This document shows positions 1 to 9,055 of a stretch of DNA of 27,246 bases, piece by piece. Below the pieces are notes generated by a model. The model was given only the letters and a program-made list of their open reading frames with translations, was not told where the DNA came from and searched no databases. Position 1 is the stretch's first letter. Each line of letters starts with the position of its first letter. A program made the translations under genes and the position numbers. This DNA comes from CAYQPF01 sp964419225 (GTDB taxonomy: Bacteria; Cloacimonadota; Cloacimonadia; Cloacimonadales; CAYQPF01), in assembly GCA_964419225.1 (NCBI GenBank), contig CAYQPF010000061.1, forward strand, positions 1-27,246. Direction: 5' to 3'.

Positions 1-32
1 GCACTTACTAATGTACCAATACTATATTTCAT
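1..32 (-). CDS. 5' end of a downstream gene (cut by the window edge)
   Basis: Reading the minus strand, an ATG at 32 follows a GGAG ribosome site at 39-42 with about six bases between, and opens MKYSIGTLVS before the window ends. It begins 18 bases after the stop of the large helicase, so the two are probably co-transcribed. Only about ten codons are visible. SNF2-type helicases next to DUF1998 helicases can begin in a loosely similar way, but that is a weak inference and no function is assigned. Confidence 0.45.
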   Translation of the reverse strand, partial: MKYSIGTLVS

Positions 33-50
33 TATTTTCTCCATAAAAAA

Positions 51-3000
51 CTATTCCACAAAACTGCCAAAAATAGAGGGGTTTTCTTTGATAATAGTAT
101 CCCAGTTCTTATCATATCTGAATCTGAGATAATACCAACCCTGATCCTGCAGAGCAGACTCAATTATCCTGTCTTTTTCTTTAACATCAGAAGTATCATG
201 TACAGGTCCATCAATATAAACAGCTGTCATTTTATCGTGATAGACAAAATCAGCCTGCGTATTACAATTATCAATTAACTTTTGGGCATGAGTTGGAAGG
301 ATGTAACCTTTTTGATAGATGTAATCCAGCCACTCTTTTTCCAGAGATGAGCCGTTAAGTTTTTTCAAATCTGAATATAACTGTTCCCTTGAGACTGATG
401 AAGAGGAACGAATAATTTCAGATACCAGTAATTGATTTAGAATAGGGGCACTCAGACGCCGATCAAGAATTTCCTGTTCTGTTTGATTATAATAACTTAA
501 GAGACATTGATAACATGCTGCGACACACTCCTCATCACTATTTGGAGGATAAACAAGGTTTTCATAAGTATCCGGATCAAAGTGAGTGAGTTTAAGAGCT
601 TCTCTGATTACTTCCCTAAATACCTTTGTATCAAGTAATTGTTTCAAAACTCCGGCACCACCCTCGGCAGCTTCATAAAAAAGAATACTATTAGGTGTAC
701 CATGAGAGGGAAGATTTTCCACTGCAAGTTCTTTATCTTCAAGCTCAAAGATAGTTTGAATGGCATTCTTTAAGGCATATTTCAATGAGACCAGCTCCTC
801 TTGTTTTAATGCCTGTACAGGTTCAAACAGAAGACAATTTCTGGTATCTTCCACATAAGGAACCACTCTTTTAATCAATCTGGCTTGAGGATCATTTTCA
901 TCATATTCCTCTTCGTCAGGAGCTTTTGCCCAATACCCTTTTTCCATATCCAAATCAAATCCAGGCTGAGTCTCTTCTTTGCTCTTTTTATAGCCAAGAT
1001 TAATTCTCATCAAAGTTGCAGCGTCTCCATATACCAAATTGGCATATAGATCATCCTTAATATTTATTTCTGCCTTAATGCAGGAGAGTCTGTCATTTCT
1101 ATCAGCAAAATAGTAAGAAGTCTGCATTTTAAACCCAAGTCTAAAACGCTCTTCCTCATCACATGATATTCTGTTTCTGCGTTTTGCTACAACATTCTGC
1201 ATTCGGAACATATTGTTCAGTTTATCAGTAAGCCTTGCATTGCAGTGATCACAACAGTCATTAAGATCATTATGATTCAAATATCCACAAACAGAACAAA
1301 TCTTTTTGGAAACAATAATTGGCTCCTTGGTATCATCAGAAACAGGCAGAACTACCTTGTTAATAATAAATCTGGAACCTTCATGATAGACAAGCGACCT
1401 TGGACCAAATTCTGTAATAGCAAGAAATCTGGAACGCGAGAGGTATTCATCATTCTGAATTCCTGATCTGCCTGGAATAAATGCAGAAAGTGGAAGCCTT
1501 GGGAAATTGTAACCAGGAAGAAAACCCTCACTGGCAAAGTAACGATAGCTATAGAAATCAGAGTATGAAACTCTTTCATTGGATAAGAGAATATCAATTT
1601 GAGACTCAGCTTCACTTCTAAGTTTTTTTGCGATAACCTTTTCCTTGGAGTTACGGCTGGCATCTTCAATAACTGCCTGTTGCATTTTCTGTTGATTTCT
1701 GGCTGATTTATATAAATTGAACCATCTCAGACAGGCATTGGAGAAACTTAAAGGGATTTGATCAATAGTTTTATCCAGCCAGTCTTCATCATACCAGATT
1801 GAATCCTTCAAATAATACTCTATGGATTGAAGAATTGGTTTAATATGTCTGATAGTCTTAGTTTTGATAACACTACTGTTAATTTTTTCCTGAATGGATT
1901 CCTTGAATTCAATTTTATCAGAGTCTATATTAATAATATCTTTAAGTGATTCGCTAAATTTAATACCTGACTCTGCTAACCAGACTGCATGAACATGAGC
2001 TTTGAGCATATCCTCATTAGCCAAATCAATACGCGGGGCAGTAACTTTACCAGAAACCATCCTTTGTGGTCTTTTGAAATAATACTGATCATGAGGACTA
2101 CCCGACGAGCAATAAGTAAAAACAAGTGCTGGTTGACCACTTCTACCTGCTCTTCCGCTTCTTTGGGCATAATTAGCAGGTGTGGGAGGAACATTTCTCA
2201 TACTGACCAGATTTAATTGAGAAATATCTATTCCAAGTTCCATAGTAGGAGAGCAGAACAATACAGGCAGCGTACCTGATTTAAAATTATTCTCTCTTTT
2301 TTCACGCTCTTCATAAGTAACCTGAGCTGTATGTTCTTTAGAATTGATTCCATTAAGCGTAAGAGCAATTGTTTGGTAATAATCAACAAAGAACTTGTTT
2401 AGATGCTGCCCAACATTGGATATAGTTGTTTGGCGTAATTTATCTACAAAAGGCTGGGTTCCATCTGCAGAATTCCAAAGAATAGAGTCAGCTACGATTT
2501 GATAACATGGATGACTATCGATTTGCTTAATCTCCTCAATAATCCCATACACTTTCAAATTATTAATCATTTCATTGATTATTTGATTTATAGAATCTGT
2601 TTCTAAAGGTTCTGTATATGCAGGCAGAGTAGAATTTAGTTTGAGATATTTACCAAAAAGCCCTCTGGAGGAAACATTTATTACTTCACGATGATTTGTT
2701 TTTACATCCGTAGGCATATTGAAACAAAGAACATTAGCCTGAGCCAGATTTATTGTTTGAGTATTTTCATCAAAAGCCCAGGGTTGTCTGAGTCTTTGAC
2801 GTGATGTTTGGAGAATTCCTTCCTGATCAAGTTTGTTGAGGTATTCTATCTTAATAATTAAATTACTCTTCATCCAATTTAAAAATACCATCAAAAGATC
2901 ATTTCTGACTTCTGGAGAAGCATCTCTAATAGCCGGATGACAATTCTCCCATTGTTCATTATCCTGAGCAAGATCAATTAAAGACAAATAGTTAATTTTT

Positions 3001-5195
3001 AGAAGTCCTGATTGTTCCAGATTAGGTGCTACAACTCTCCAGCCACTCCGCAGATCATGAAACATATAATAAGCCAGAATTTGACGTAATGCCCTGTCGG
3101 TGTCTTCTTTTGCTAAACCTTTACGAGCCTCAGGATTTGAGGAGTAACTCTCATAAGGAAGTTTTAGCTCTTTAAAAACCTGGGGAATAAGATCAATATA
3201 CTTTAGCCCATTGGGATTATTCTTTAAAGCCGAATATACAGCACCTCTGATCTGGCTGATTTGCACAAAATCATTGAAATGTCCTGATTGTAGAGATGCG
3301 TCCTGGCGATTATCTGTGAAGCACAATAGTTTTTTAGCTTCTACAGGCAAATCCATAGTCATAATATTTCTTAGAGAGGATAGAGAAAGAATAGTGGTTG
3401 CAGTACTTCTGCCTTCAGTTCCAAGTGCTGTCAGTCTGGCATAATCACTTTTCTGAGAAGGATCATAAGTCGCTCCACAGTTGGGACAATATAAGAATGG
3501 CGAAGACATATAATAAACAGTTTCACCCTTAGGATCTTCCTGACCAAGTAAATTCACCTGAGTCTCTCTCAAGAGATATTTCTTTCTACTGGGAAGAGCT
3601 TTTCCAGATGCATCTTTCCAATCCTCAGGAATAAGTTTATCCTGCATATCGGAAACATCTTTATCCGGGTAATACAGAAAGCCAATAGTTTGCTGATCCT
3701 CTGAATATCTGTCCAATAGGTCTCTGGGTAGGTACTTAGGCTTTTTATCTAGCTCATCAATCTCCTGAACAACACTAAAATATTCCTGACCACAATGACG
3801 ACAAAAAGCTAATGGTAGCAGGATTTTCTTATCACTGCTATTGGGAACATATATTTGCTTCTGAGTAGTTAGATGCCTGTGTTCATGAGGATCTAAGGAA
3901 GCATACACAGAATCGCCCCTGTTAATGAACTGATGTACTTTAAAGGCAAAAACAGGAGAATTATTGTAAGGATTTTTAATATTATAACCTGTCATAAATA
4001 CGAGCTTAATAGCTTTCTCACATTGTTCCAGAGACAAGCCTGTAAGCATTGAAAGTTCTTCTGCACCTTGATTCTTGCCTTTGATGCTTCTGGGTATTGT
4101 ACGAACAAGACGTCCATTTTCGTCATTTGTTAGTCCAAAGTAATCTTCAATCCAGGAACAAAGAGGTGTGTTTATGAAATTTTCGAAATTCAAAATGCAA
4201 ATATTCTGACAGTTTTTTATATTGTCAGTGAGTTTAGCTATAATATCACTCTGAGTGAAATCAAGATTAGGTGTAATTCTGCGTAAGGACTCGCCAATGA
4301 TGTCATTTGGTGAAACCTGAGTTCCAAAGAGAAGAGTACCTACTCTGGCAATCTCATTGCTTTGTTCAGTCCAGTTATTTCCTGTGGACATAGTGGCAGA
4401 AGTTCCAACACAAATAATATCAGTACTCTTAACAGCTTCTTTTGTTCTTCTGATCAACATGGATACATCAGCACCCTGTCTGCCCCGATAAGTATGCAAT
4501 TCATCCATGACAAGATACTTTAAATTGGAACAGGAATCGACAAGTATTCGTTCTTCAGGGCGAGTCAGTATTAATTCCAGCATTACATAATTAGTAAGAA
4601 GAATATCGGGAGGGTTTGAACAAATAGCTAATTTGTCTTCTTTGCTTTCCTGACCTGTATAGCGTTTAAAAGATACAGGAGATTTTCCTTCAGGGTAACC
4701 ATCATTGAGGAATTTGGACAATTCGTTTTCCTGACTGTTAGCCAGAGCATTCATTGGATATACAATGATAGCCTTGATACCTTTGCCGGAACCTGTCTTT
4801 AATACATGATTAACTATTGGAATTATGTAAGCCAAACTCTTACCTGAGCCTGTCCCTGTAGTTAGAATATAGTTTTTGTTCTCTTTTTCTTTATGAATGG
4901 CATCACTTTGATGCTTATGAAGCTTTATAAGAGAACCACGACTTGTCTCATTTTTTTGAACTCTGAAAATATGTTCACACTCAGAATGCAGTGTATTTTG
5001 TTTTATAAGTTCTTTGATATCTTCACCAGATTCAAAGTAAGGGCTTAATTGTATTAGTGGATCAGGCCAAAGGATACCCTTACGAATTTCTTCTGAAACC
5101 TTATTTTTTATTTTTTCGTCTTTAACATTAATGAATCCTACAACAAAAGCAGAATAGTCAGCGATTAATTTGTCACGAAGCTCAAATACATTCAT
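51..5195 (-). CDS. Large DEAD/DEAH-box helicase with DUF1998 (MZB) region and Vsr/DUF559-like C-terminus
   Basis: Predicted ATP-dependent nucleic-acid helicase of 1714 residues. Seen: a Q-like stretch LHKHQSDAI (92-100), Walker A TGTGSGKS (K119), DELH box (231-234), motif III GTSATMS (264-270), cysteine pairs CRHC (465-468) and CPNC (570-573), motif VI QRSGRAGRSGQ (1011-1021), a zinc-like cluster CSVC...CCDHC (1300-1318), and the DUF1998/MZB signature EAAEGGAGV followed by C1557, C1561 and C1564. The last ~70 residues (DFVYHDK...VYIDGPVHD...KDRIIE...GWYYLRFRYD, 1649-1694) match the pattern of DUF559/Vsr-like nucleases, although the usual acidic residue before IDG is Tyr. Start: ATG behind GAGGT. 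The family includes MrfA-like repair helicases, DISARM DrmA/DrmB and Druantia DruE. Size and helicase-DUF1998 layout fit a DruE- or DrmA-like defence helicase best. The exact system cannot be named because its downstream partner is outside the window. Confidence 0.9.
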   Translation of the reverse strand: MNVFELRDKLIADYSAFVVGFINVKDEKIKNKVSEEIRKGILWPDPLIQLSPYFESGEDIKELIKQNTLHSECEHIFRVQKNETSRGSLIKLHKHQSDAIHKEKENKNYILTTGTGSGKSLAYIIPIVNHVLKTGSGKGIKAIIVYPMNALANSQENELSKFLNDGYPEGKSPVSFKRYTGQESKEDKLAICSNPPDILLTNYVMLELILTRPEERILVDSCSNLKYLVMDELHTYRGRQGADVSMLIRRTKEAVKSTDIICVGTSATMSTGNNWTEQSNEIARVGTLLFGTQVSPNDIIGESLRRITPNLDFTQSDIIAKLTDNIKNCQNICILNFENFINTPLCSWIEDYFGLTNDENGRLVRTIPRSIKGKNQGAEELSMLTGLSLEQCEKAIKLVFMTGYNIKNPYNNSPVFAFKVHQFINRGDSVYASLDPHEHRHLTTQKQIYVPNSSDKKILLPLAFCRHCGQEYFSVVQEIDELDKKPKYLPRDLLDRYSEDQQTIGFLYYPDKDVSDMQDKLIPEDWKDASGKALPSRKKYLLRETQVNLLGQEDPKGETVYYMSSPFLYCPNCGATYDPSQKSDYARLTALGTEGRSTATTILSLSSLRNIMTMDLPVEAKKLLCFTDNRQDASLQSGHFNDFVQISQIRGAVYSALKNNPNGLKYIDLIPQVFKELKLPYESYSSNPEARKGLAKEDTDRALRQILAYYMFHDLRSGWRVVAPNLEQSGLLKINYLSLIDLAQDNEQWENCHPAIRDASPEVRNDLLMVFLNWMKSNLIIKIEYLNKLDQEGILQTSRQRLRQPWAFDENTQTINLAQANVLCFNMPTDVKTNHREVINVSSRGLFGKYLKLNSTLPAYTEPLETDSINQIINEMINNLKVYGIIEEIKQIDSHPCYQIVADSILWNSADGTQPFVDKLRQTTISNVGQHLNKFFVDYYQTIALTLNGINSKEHTAQVTYEEREKRENNFKSGTLPVLFCSPTMELGIDISQLNLVSMRNVPPTPANYAQRSGRAGRSGQPALVFTYCSSGSPHDQYYFKRPQRMVSGKVTAPRIDLANEDMLKAHVHAVWLAESGIKFSESLKDIINIDSDKIEFKESIQEKINSSVIKTKTIRHIKPILQSIEYYLKDSIWYDEDWLDKTIDQIPLSFSNACLRWFNLYKSARNQQKMQQAVIEDASRNSKEKVIAKKLRSEAESQIDILLSNERVSYSDFYSYRYFASEGFLPGYNFPRLPLSAFIPGRSGIQNDEYLSRSRFLAITEFGPRSLVYHEGSRFIINKVVLPVSDDTKEPIIVSKKICSVCGYLNHNDLNDCCDHCNARLTDKLNNMFRMQNVVAKRRNRISCDEEERFRLGFKMQTSYYFADRNDRLSCIKAEINIKDDLYANLVYGDAATLMRINLGYKKSKEETQPGFDLDMEKGYWAKAPDEEEYDENDPQARLIKRVVPYVEDTRNCLLFEPVQALKQEELVSLKYALKNAIQTIFELEDKELAVENLPSHGTPNSILFYEAAEGGAGVLKQLLDTKVFREVIREALKLTHFDPDTYENLVYPPNSDEECVAACYQCLLSYYNQTEQEILDRRLSAPILNQLLVSEIIRSSSSVSREQLYSDLKKLNGSSLEKEWLDYIYQKGYILPTHAQKLIDNCNTQADFVYHDKMTAVYIDGPVHDTSDVKEKDRIIESALQDQGWYYLRFRYDKNWDTIIKENPSIFGSFVE

Positions 5196-5365
5196 AATCT
5201 ACCTCAACAACACTCATAATAATTTGTATTCTGTAATCAAATCATGTTCAGCTTTATTGCAATAAGAACTATAGTATTACTACAAAAGAGTAAATTAGTT
5301 TTCATTGCCTTCATTCTTAATTTTACTTAGACTAAGACTAATTCCAATCTCAGCAATATTACATT

Positions 5366-5422
5366 TGCACTGTTTTTCCTCTTTTTAGTGCATATCATAA
5401 GAACATGCACTAATCCAGTGCA
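5366..5422. promoter_or_regulatory. Cluster of four AGTGCA/TGCACT hexamers (operator-like) upstream of the helicase
   Basis: Hexamers lie at 5366-5371 (TGCACT), 5387-5392 (AGTGCA), 5406-5411 (TGCACT) and 5417-5422 (AGTGCA). They form two nested inverted repeats: TTAGTGCAT (5385-5393) with ATGCACTAA (5405-5413), and TGCACT-5 nt-AGTGCA (5406-5422). Centre spacings of 21, 19 and 11 bp roughly follow the helical repeat. There is no U-tract, so this is not a terminator. A repressor site for the helicase gene, about 170 bp upstream of its start, is inferred. The rest of 5196-5435 is AT-rich; it also holds an 11-bp palindrome CTTAGACTAAG (5326-5336). Confidence 0.4.
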
Positions 5423-5435
5423 TATTTACTGCTTA

Positions 5436-7139
5436 TTATCTGTCCTCTTCTCTCCACTGCTCACTATAAACACATTCTTCACCCTTGAAGACTACCACAA
5501 ACTTCAATAGATTCTTCATAGCTGCCAGCTCTTCAGCCTGTTTATACTTTGCTAATTGCCCTTTAGCTCCTTCTACCTTACGGTTGAGAAGTTCCTCGTT
5601 GAAGCCCTCTTTCTTACAGTATTTAAGCTCAATAATGGCATGGTAAGGAGCCTTGACAATATCATTTGGCAGCAGAGCAATATCTATGTACCCGCCTTCA
5701 ACTTCATACTCAGATTTGACGTAATATATCTTACTCAGGAAACAATATGTCAACAGAATCAGCTTTACATATTTCTCATCAAACTTGATAAAATCTCGTT
5801 TAGACAATTTCTTGAGAACTGTTTCCGTGATTTTTATAAGAGGCTTTATGTCTCCTTCTTCTGCTAATTTCATCATAACTTTCTGGATGTCCATTGTATC
5901 TATTCTATATTTCGCCTCTTTCTCGATTAACTCGCTGAAGAAACTGAAATATAATTCTTTGATAACATAATTGGGTACAGCCATTTCTAAGGTTCTTAGT
6001 CGGAAGTCAACAATGGTCAGCAGACCCATGTAAAAAAATAGTGACTTCAAATCTTCTGTGGAGAAATCCTGCTCTAAATCAAACTTAGTAGTCAATGCCA
6101 TATACACCTGATTTCCTTCAAGAATGTCCTGGACTACTTTAAGGTTCTCCTCCTGATTTCCAAGGTGAATATAATGTTTGATCTTATAGTAACTGGTGGC
6201 AATGTTTTCATCAATCAATTCCTCGGGAGGATTACCGGTTGTAAGGAAATCTTTCAGATAATATAAAACCATATCGCTGTTATAGACTCTTGTATTTGCC
6301 TTCTTTGCAAACAAATACCCATTATAATTCTTTTTCATTATGGGCATGGTCTGATTAATTATCTCCTCATCTATTTCCCAGGATTTGAAAATTTTAACAA
6401 TCTCCTCTTCAGTAAAACCTAACATTTCATTCACTTTAGCATTAAGAGTCAGATCAGAACCCATATTAAAACCAGAGGTCAGACTATCCAAAGTGAATGG
6501 ACTTACCCCAGTGATAAAAATTCTGTCCACAATGGATTCTGTGCCTGTCTTGAGTACTTCAAAGAACTTGCGAAAAAAACCACTCTTGGTTACCACATTC
6601 TCAAACAGCTCTTTTTTGTATCCTAAAAGTTCGCTTGTGAAATGATCATATTCGTCAATCAATACATATAGTTTGGCATCAAGTATTGTGTTTAACTCTT
6701 TAAGGAAGTCGTTCAACTGTGAAGCAGCAGGTGAGTTGACATCTAACTCTATTTTTAACTTATTCTTTTTCTTGAATTCTTTTAAGCTACTATACACATT
6801 CTTGTTGAAAGTACTTTCAATGTCTGCTTCGTTCTTTATGCTTATCCCGCTGAAGTTGAACTTCAAAACATAGTAGCTGCTCTTTAATGATGTCGGATTC
6901 TTACCTATGTATAAATTTTGAAACAGCTTATCCGCTAATTCTGATTTTGTCTTATCATAGTAATGCTCTAAGACAGAGATAAAGAGAGATTTACCAAAAC
7001 GACGAGGTCTGAGAAAGAATAGATATGGCTCATGGAAATCCTCCAATACTTCAATAAAGCGTGTTTTATCTACGTAGTAGTAATTTTCTTCAATCATTCT
7101 TTGGAAATTACTGATTCCATAAGGTATCCTCTTTTTCAT
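5436..7139 (-). CDS. AAA-ATPase-like / PD-(D/E)XK nuclease fusion (DUF1703 type)
   Basis: A 567-residue member of the AAA-ATPase_like plus PD-(D/E)XK (DUF1703, PF09820/PF08011) family. Seen: the signature opening GISNFQRMIEENYYYVDKT (9-26), Walker A RPRRFGKS (44-51, K50), Walker B LIDEYD (160-165), GVSPFTLDSLTSGFN (211-225), and a C-terminal nuclease core with GGYIDIAL (D486) and IIELKY (E504, K506). Length is normal and all expected catalytic residues are present. It starts behind GAGGTGG and follows a winged-helix gene by 23 bp, probably in one transcript. The family is common, often multicopy, in FCB and anaerobic bacteria; its biological role is not established, and selfish-element or defence functions are proposed by inference from the nuclease domain. 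Confidence 0.92.
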   Translation of the reverse strand: MKKRIPYGISNFQRMIEENYYYVDKTRFIEVLEDFHEPYLFFLRPRRFGKSLFISVLEHYYDKTKSELADKLFQNLYIGKNPTSLKSSYYVLKFNFSGISIKNEADIESTFNKNVYSSLKEFKKKNKLKIELDVNSPAASQLNDFLKELNTILDAKLYVLIDEYDHFTSELLGYKKELFENVVTKSGFFRKFFEVLKTGTESIVDRIFITGVSPFTLDSLTSGFNMGSDLTLNAKVNEMLGFTEEEIVKIFKSWEIDEEIINQTMPIMKKNYNGYLFAKKANTRVYNSDMVLYYLKDFLTTGNPPEELIDENIATSYYKIKHYIHLGNQEENLKVVQDILEGNQVYMALTTKFDLEQDFSTEDLKSLFFYMGLLTIVDFRLRTLEMAVPNYVIKELYFSFFSELIEKEAKYRIDTMDIQKVMMKLAEEGDIKPLIKITETVLKKLSKRDFIKFDEKYVKLILLTYCFLSKIYYVKSEYEVEGGYIDIALLPNDIVKAPYHAIIELKYCKKEGFNEELLNRKVEGAKGQLAKYKQAEELAAMKNLLKFVVVFKGEECVYSEQWREEDR

Positions 7140-7162
7140 CTGCCACCTCTTTCCAAGCTTAT

Positions 7163-7360
7163 TTATTCTCTTTCTTCTCTTAAAATGTAGTAGGTACTTC
7201 TGGCAAGTCCTCTTCTCTCAATAATCTTTTTGCTAACCATGTGTCTAAGAACTTTTTTAACCTCTGTTTCCCCAACTTTTAACAAATCTCTCATCTCTCT
7301 GGATGTTATTTTTTCTTTACTAGTAAGGTACTTTGTGACTAATTCTATTTTTTCTTGCAT
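7163..7360 (-). CDS. Small winged-helix DNA-binding protein
   Basis: A 65-residue protein with the layout of a minimal winged helix: helix IELVTKYLTSKE, recognition region TSREMRDLLKVGETEVKKVLRHMVSKK, then a wing-like IIERRGLARSTYYILREERE. The motif ITSREMRDLLKVGETEVKKVL reads as a classic HTH. The ribosome site is poor (no clear GGAGG before the ATG). It sits 23 bp before the AAA/PD-(D/E)XK gene and just 16 bp downstream of the palindrome TTGAACGCGTTCAA (7377-7390), so autoregulation through that palindrome is plausible. It could be a repressor or a small partner of the ATPase. The family is not recognised beyond the fold. Confidence 0.65.
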   Translation of the reverse strand: MQEKIELVTKYLTSKEKITSREMRDLLKVGETEVKKVLRHMVSKKIIERRGLARSTYYILREERE

Positions 7361-7376
7361 GGTTAATCACTTATTC

Positions 7377-7428
7377 TTGAACGCGTTCAACTCTGTATAA
7401 ATCTGCATAACAAGCATTTACAAAATTG
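7377..7428. repeat. 52-bp direct repeat, copy A, with palindrome TTGAACGCGTTCAA
   Basis: Positions 7377-7390 are a perfect 14-bp palindrome, followed by CTCTGTA (7391-7397) that is also identical in copy B. Aligned without gaps to 10670-10721, 40 of 52 bases match by eye. The repeat begins directly after the parB stop codon and lies in the 5' region of the winged-helix gene. Two roles are possible: a ParB-binding (parS-like) centromere site or operator, or a recombination scar/att-like end of the par-rep module. Confidence 0.75.
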
Positions 7429-8295
7429 CTATTTTTTAAACTTAGTATTAATGCCATTCAATATCTCAATTAGTCTGTTAACATCTTTTTCAATTGCAAG
7501 GTAATCATTATCCTGAATTTCTTCAAGTTCTTTACTCAATTTATTAATGGTCTTAATGACTATTTCTCTTGTATCTTTTTTTCTTGCTTCTCTTTTAGCA
7601 ACAACTTTTAGAGAATCCTCTTCTGTTACAGGGTACTTTTTTTTAAGTACTCCAAAAGTCTTTTCCTGCTCTGCAACATCATCGATTCTTTCAATTTTAA
7701 TAAGCTCTCTGAGAGATATCTTTTTGCGTCTGCTTTCTTCTTTTATGTGATCAGGTAGTTTAGCTACTTTTTCCAAAGCTCTGACTGTATCTACGGATTT
7801 TCCAATTATTCTGGCAATAGCCTCATAAGTATAGTTTTTTTCCACCATCAGTTTACAAACAGCATCAGCCCTTTCTACGGCTGACAAGTCTTCTCTTTGT
7901 ACATTTTCAATAAGTGCCAATTCTTCAATCTTTGTTTTATCTTTAATGAAATAGACTGGTATGGTTGCATATCCTAAATCTTTGCATGCTCTGTATCTTC
8001 GCTCTCCTGCAATCAAAATAGCCTTGTCGCTTTCTTCTCTGTTATAATAAACTACCAGGGGCTGTAAAAGTCCATACTCGTTTATTGACTCCTTTAACTT
8101 AGCTAATTCTTCCTCGTCAAAATACTTCCTGGGTTGATTAGCATTTATTATGATATCATCAATCGGTATAGCTATTGGTTCAGCAATATTTGTAATACCG
8201 GTAATAGCTTCATTAGTTAATTCACTATCTTCGGCAGTCTTATTTAATAATTTGGAGTTACTACCAAGTATATCATCAAATTTATTTTTTTTCAT
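7429..8295 (-). CDS. parB: ParB/Spo0J-like partition protein
   Basis: Centromere-binding partition protein with ParB/Srx CTP-binding fold and central HTH. Seen (counting from the upstream ATG at 8301): IPIDDIIINANQPRKYFDEEEL (46-66), GERRYRACKDLGY (99-111), ENVQREDLSAVERADAV (132-148), HTH around YTYEAIARIIGKSVDTVRALEKVAKLP (157-183), and a basic, helical C-terminal third. Two ATGs compete: 8301 has GAGGG only two bases away, whereas 8295 has it eight bases away, so 8295 (288 residues) is preferred. The start overlaps the end of parA, typical of a parAB operon. The 52-bp repeat with its palindrome begins immediately after the stop and is a candidate target site. Confidence 0.93.
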   Translation of the reverse strand: MKKNKFDDILGSNSKLLNKTAEDSELTNEAITGITNIAEPIAIPIDDIIINANQPRKYFDEEELAKLKESINEYGLLQPLVVYYNREESDKAILIAGERRYRACKDLGYATIPVYFIKDKTKIEELALIENVQREDLSAVERADAVCKLMVEKNYTYEAIARIIGKSVDTVRALEKVAKLPDHIKEESRRKKISLRELIKIERIDDVAEQEKTFGVLKKKYPVTEEDSLKVVAKREARKKDTREIVIKTINKLSKELEEIQDNDYLAIEKDVNRLIEILNGINTKFKK

Positions 8296-9055
8296 GGGCA
8301 TGTCCCTCTAACCTACTCAGAAATTCATTATAGAAACTTTTAAATTCTGCAGCTATCTTAGATGAAGGTGCATATTCAATAATTGACTTATTAAATAGTG
8401 AGCTTTCCTCGAATTTTACACCTTTAGGAATCTTAGCATTGAATACCTTGTCTCCATAATTCATGCGAATAGACGATTCTATTTTTTCTCCTAATGCTGT
8501 AGATTTACCCTCAACCATGTTGAATACTATTCCCATTACTTCTAAATGATGATTGATTCTTTTCTTAATATTGGCTATGGTAGCAAACAGATCATTAAGA
8601 CCATAAGTATCAAAAGGTGAAAGCTTAGTTGGAATAAGAACATAATTTGCAGCATTAAAAGCCGAAGTCATAATCTGTCCAAAAGATGGTAAACAATCTA
8701 TCAAAATAAAATCATATTTTCTTTTAATTCTCTCTAAAGTTTCTTTAAGTCGGTAAATAAAATTTATGTCAGTCTGGACAACTGAGGATAGTCTTATGTC
8801 AGCACCAATAAGATATAGTCTTTCTGCTACTTTTTGAGGATGCACATCATAGTCATCATTCTTGTAAATATTGATTATATTAGCTTCAATATTTTCCGGA
8901 TTATCTATAAATACACTTGTAAGGTTACCTTGTGGATCATTATCTACCAGTAATACATTTTTGCCACTATTGGACAATTCTTTAGCCAGGTTGAAAGTTA
9001 TTGAGCTCTTCCCAACGCCGCCCTTCTGATTTGCTACAGTTATTATAATACTCAT
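8282..9055 (-). CDS. parA: ParA/Soj-like partition ATPase
   Basis: Deviant-Walker ATPase that drives segregation of the replicon together with ParB. Seen in 257 residues: KGGVGKSS Walker A (K11 and K16), LLVDNDPQGNLTS (35-46), Walker B FILIDCLPSFGQIMTSAFNAA. It lacks the N-terminal HTH extension of P1/F-type ParA, so it is the small Soj/Ib-like class. Start: ATG behind GGAG. The stop codon of the upstream rep gene abuts the ATG (TAA-ATG), and the 3' end overlaps parB, so rep-parA-parB are translationally coupled. Confidence 0.95.
   Translation of the reverse strand: MSIIITVANQKGGVGKSSITFNLAKELSNSGKNVLLVDNDPQGNLTSVFIDNPENIEANIINIYKNDDYDVHPQKVAERLYLIGADIRLSSVVQTDINFIYRLKETLERIKRKYDFILIDCLPSFGQIMTSAFNAANYVLIPTKLSPFDTYGLNDLFATIANIKKRINHHLEVMGIVFNMVEGKSTALGEKIESSIRMNYGDKVFNAKIPKGVKFEESSLFNKSIIEYAPSSKIAAEFKSFYNEFLSRLEGHAHEKK

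Noticed and set aside
5385..5413. Terminator reading of the TTAGTGCAT/ATGCACTAA inverted repeat
   Set aside because: The stem is AT-rich with an 11-nt loop and no T-run follows on either strand; the repeated hexamers fit an operator better.
7377..7390. LexA-type SOS box reading of GAACGCGTTC
   Set aside because: Gram-positive-type SOS boxes have GAAC-N4-GTTC; here the gap is two bases, so the half-site spacing is wrong.
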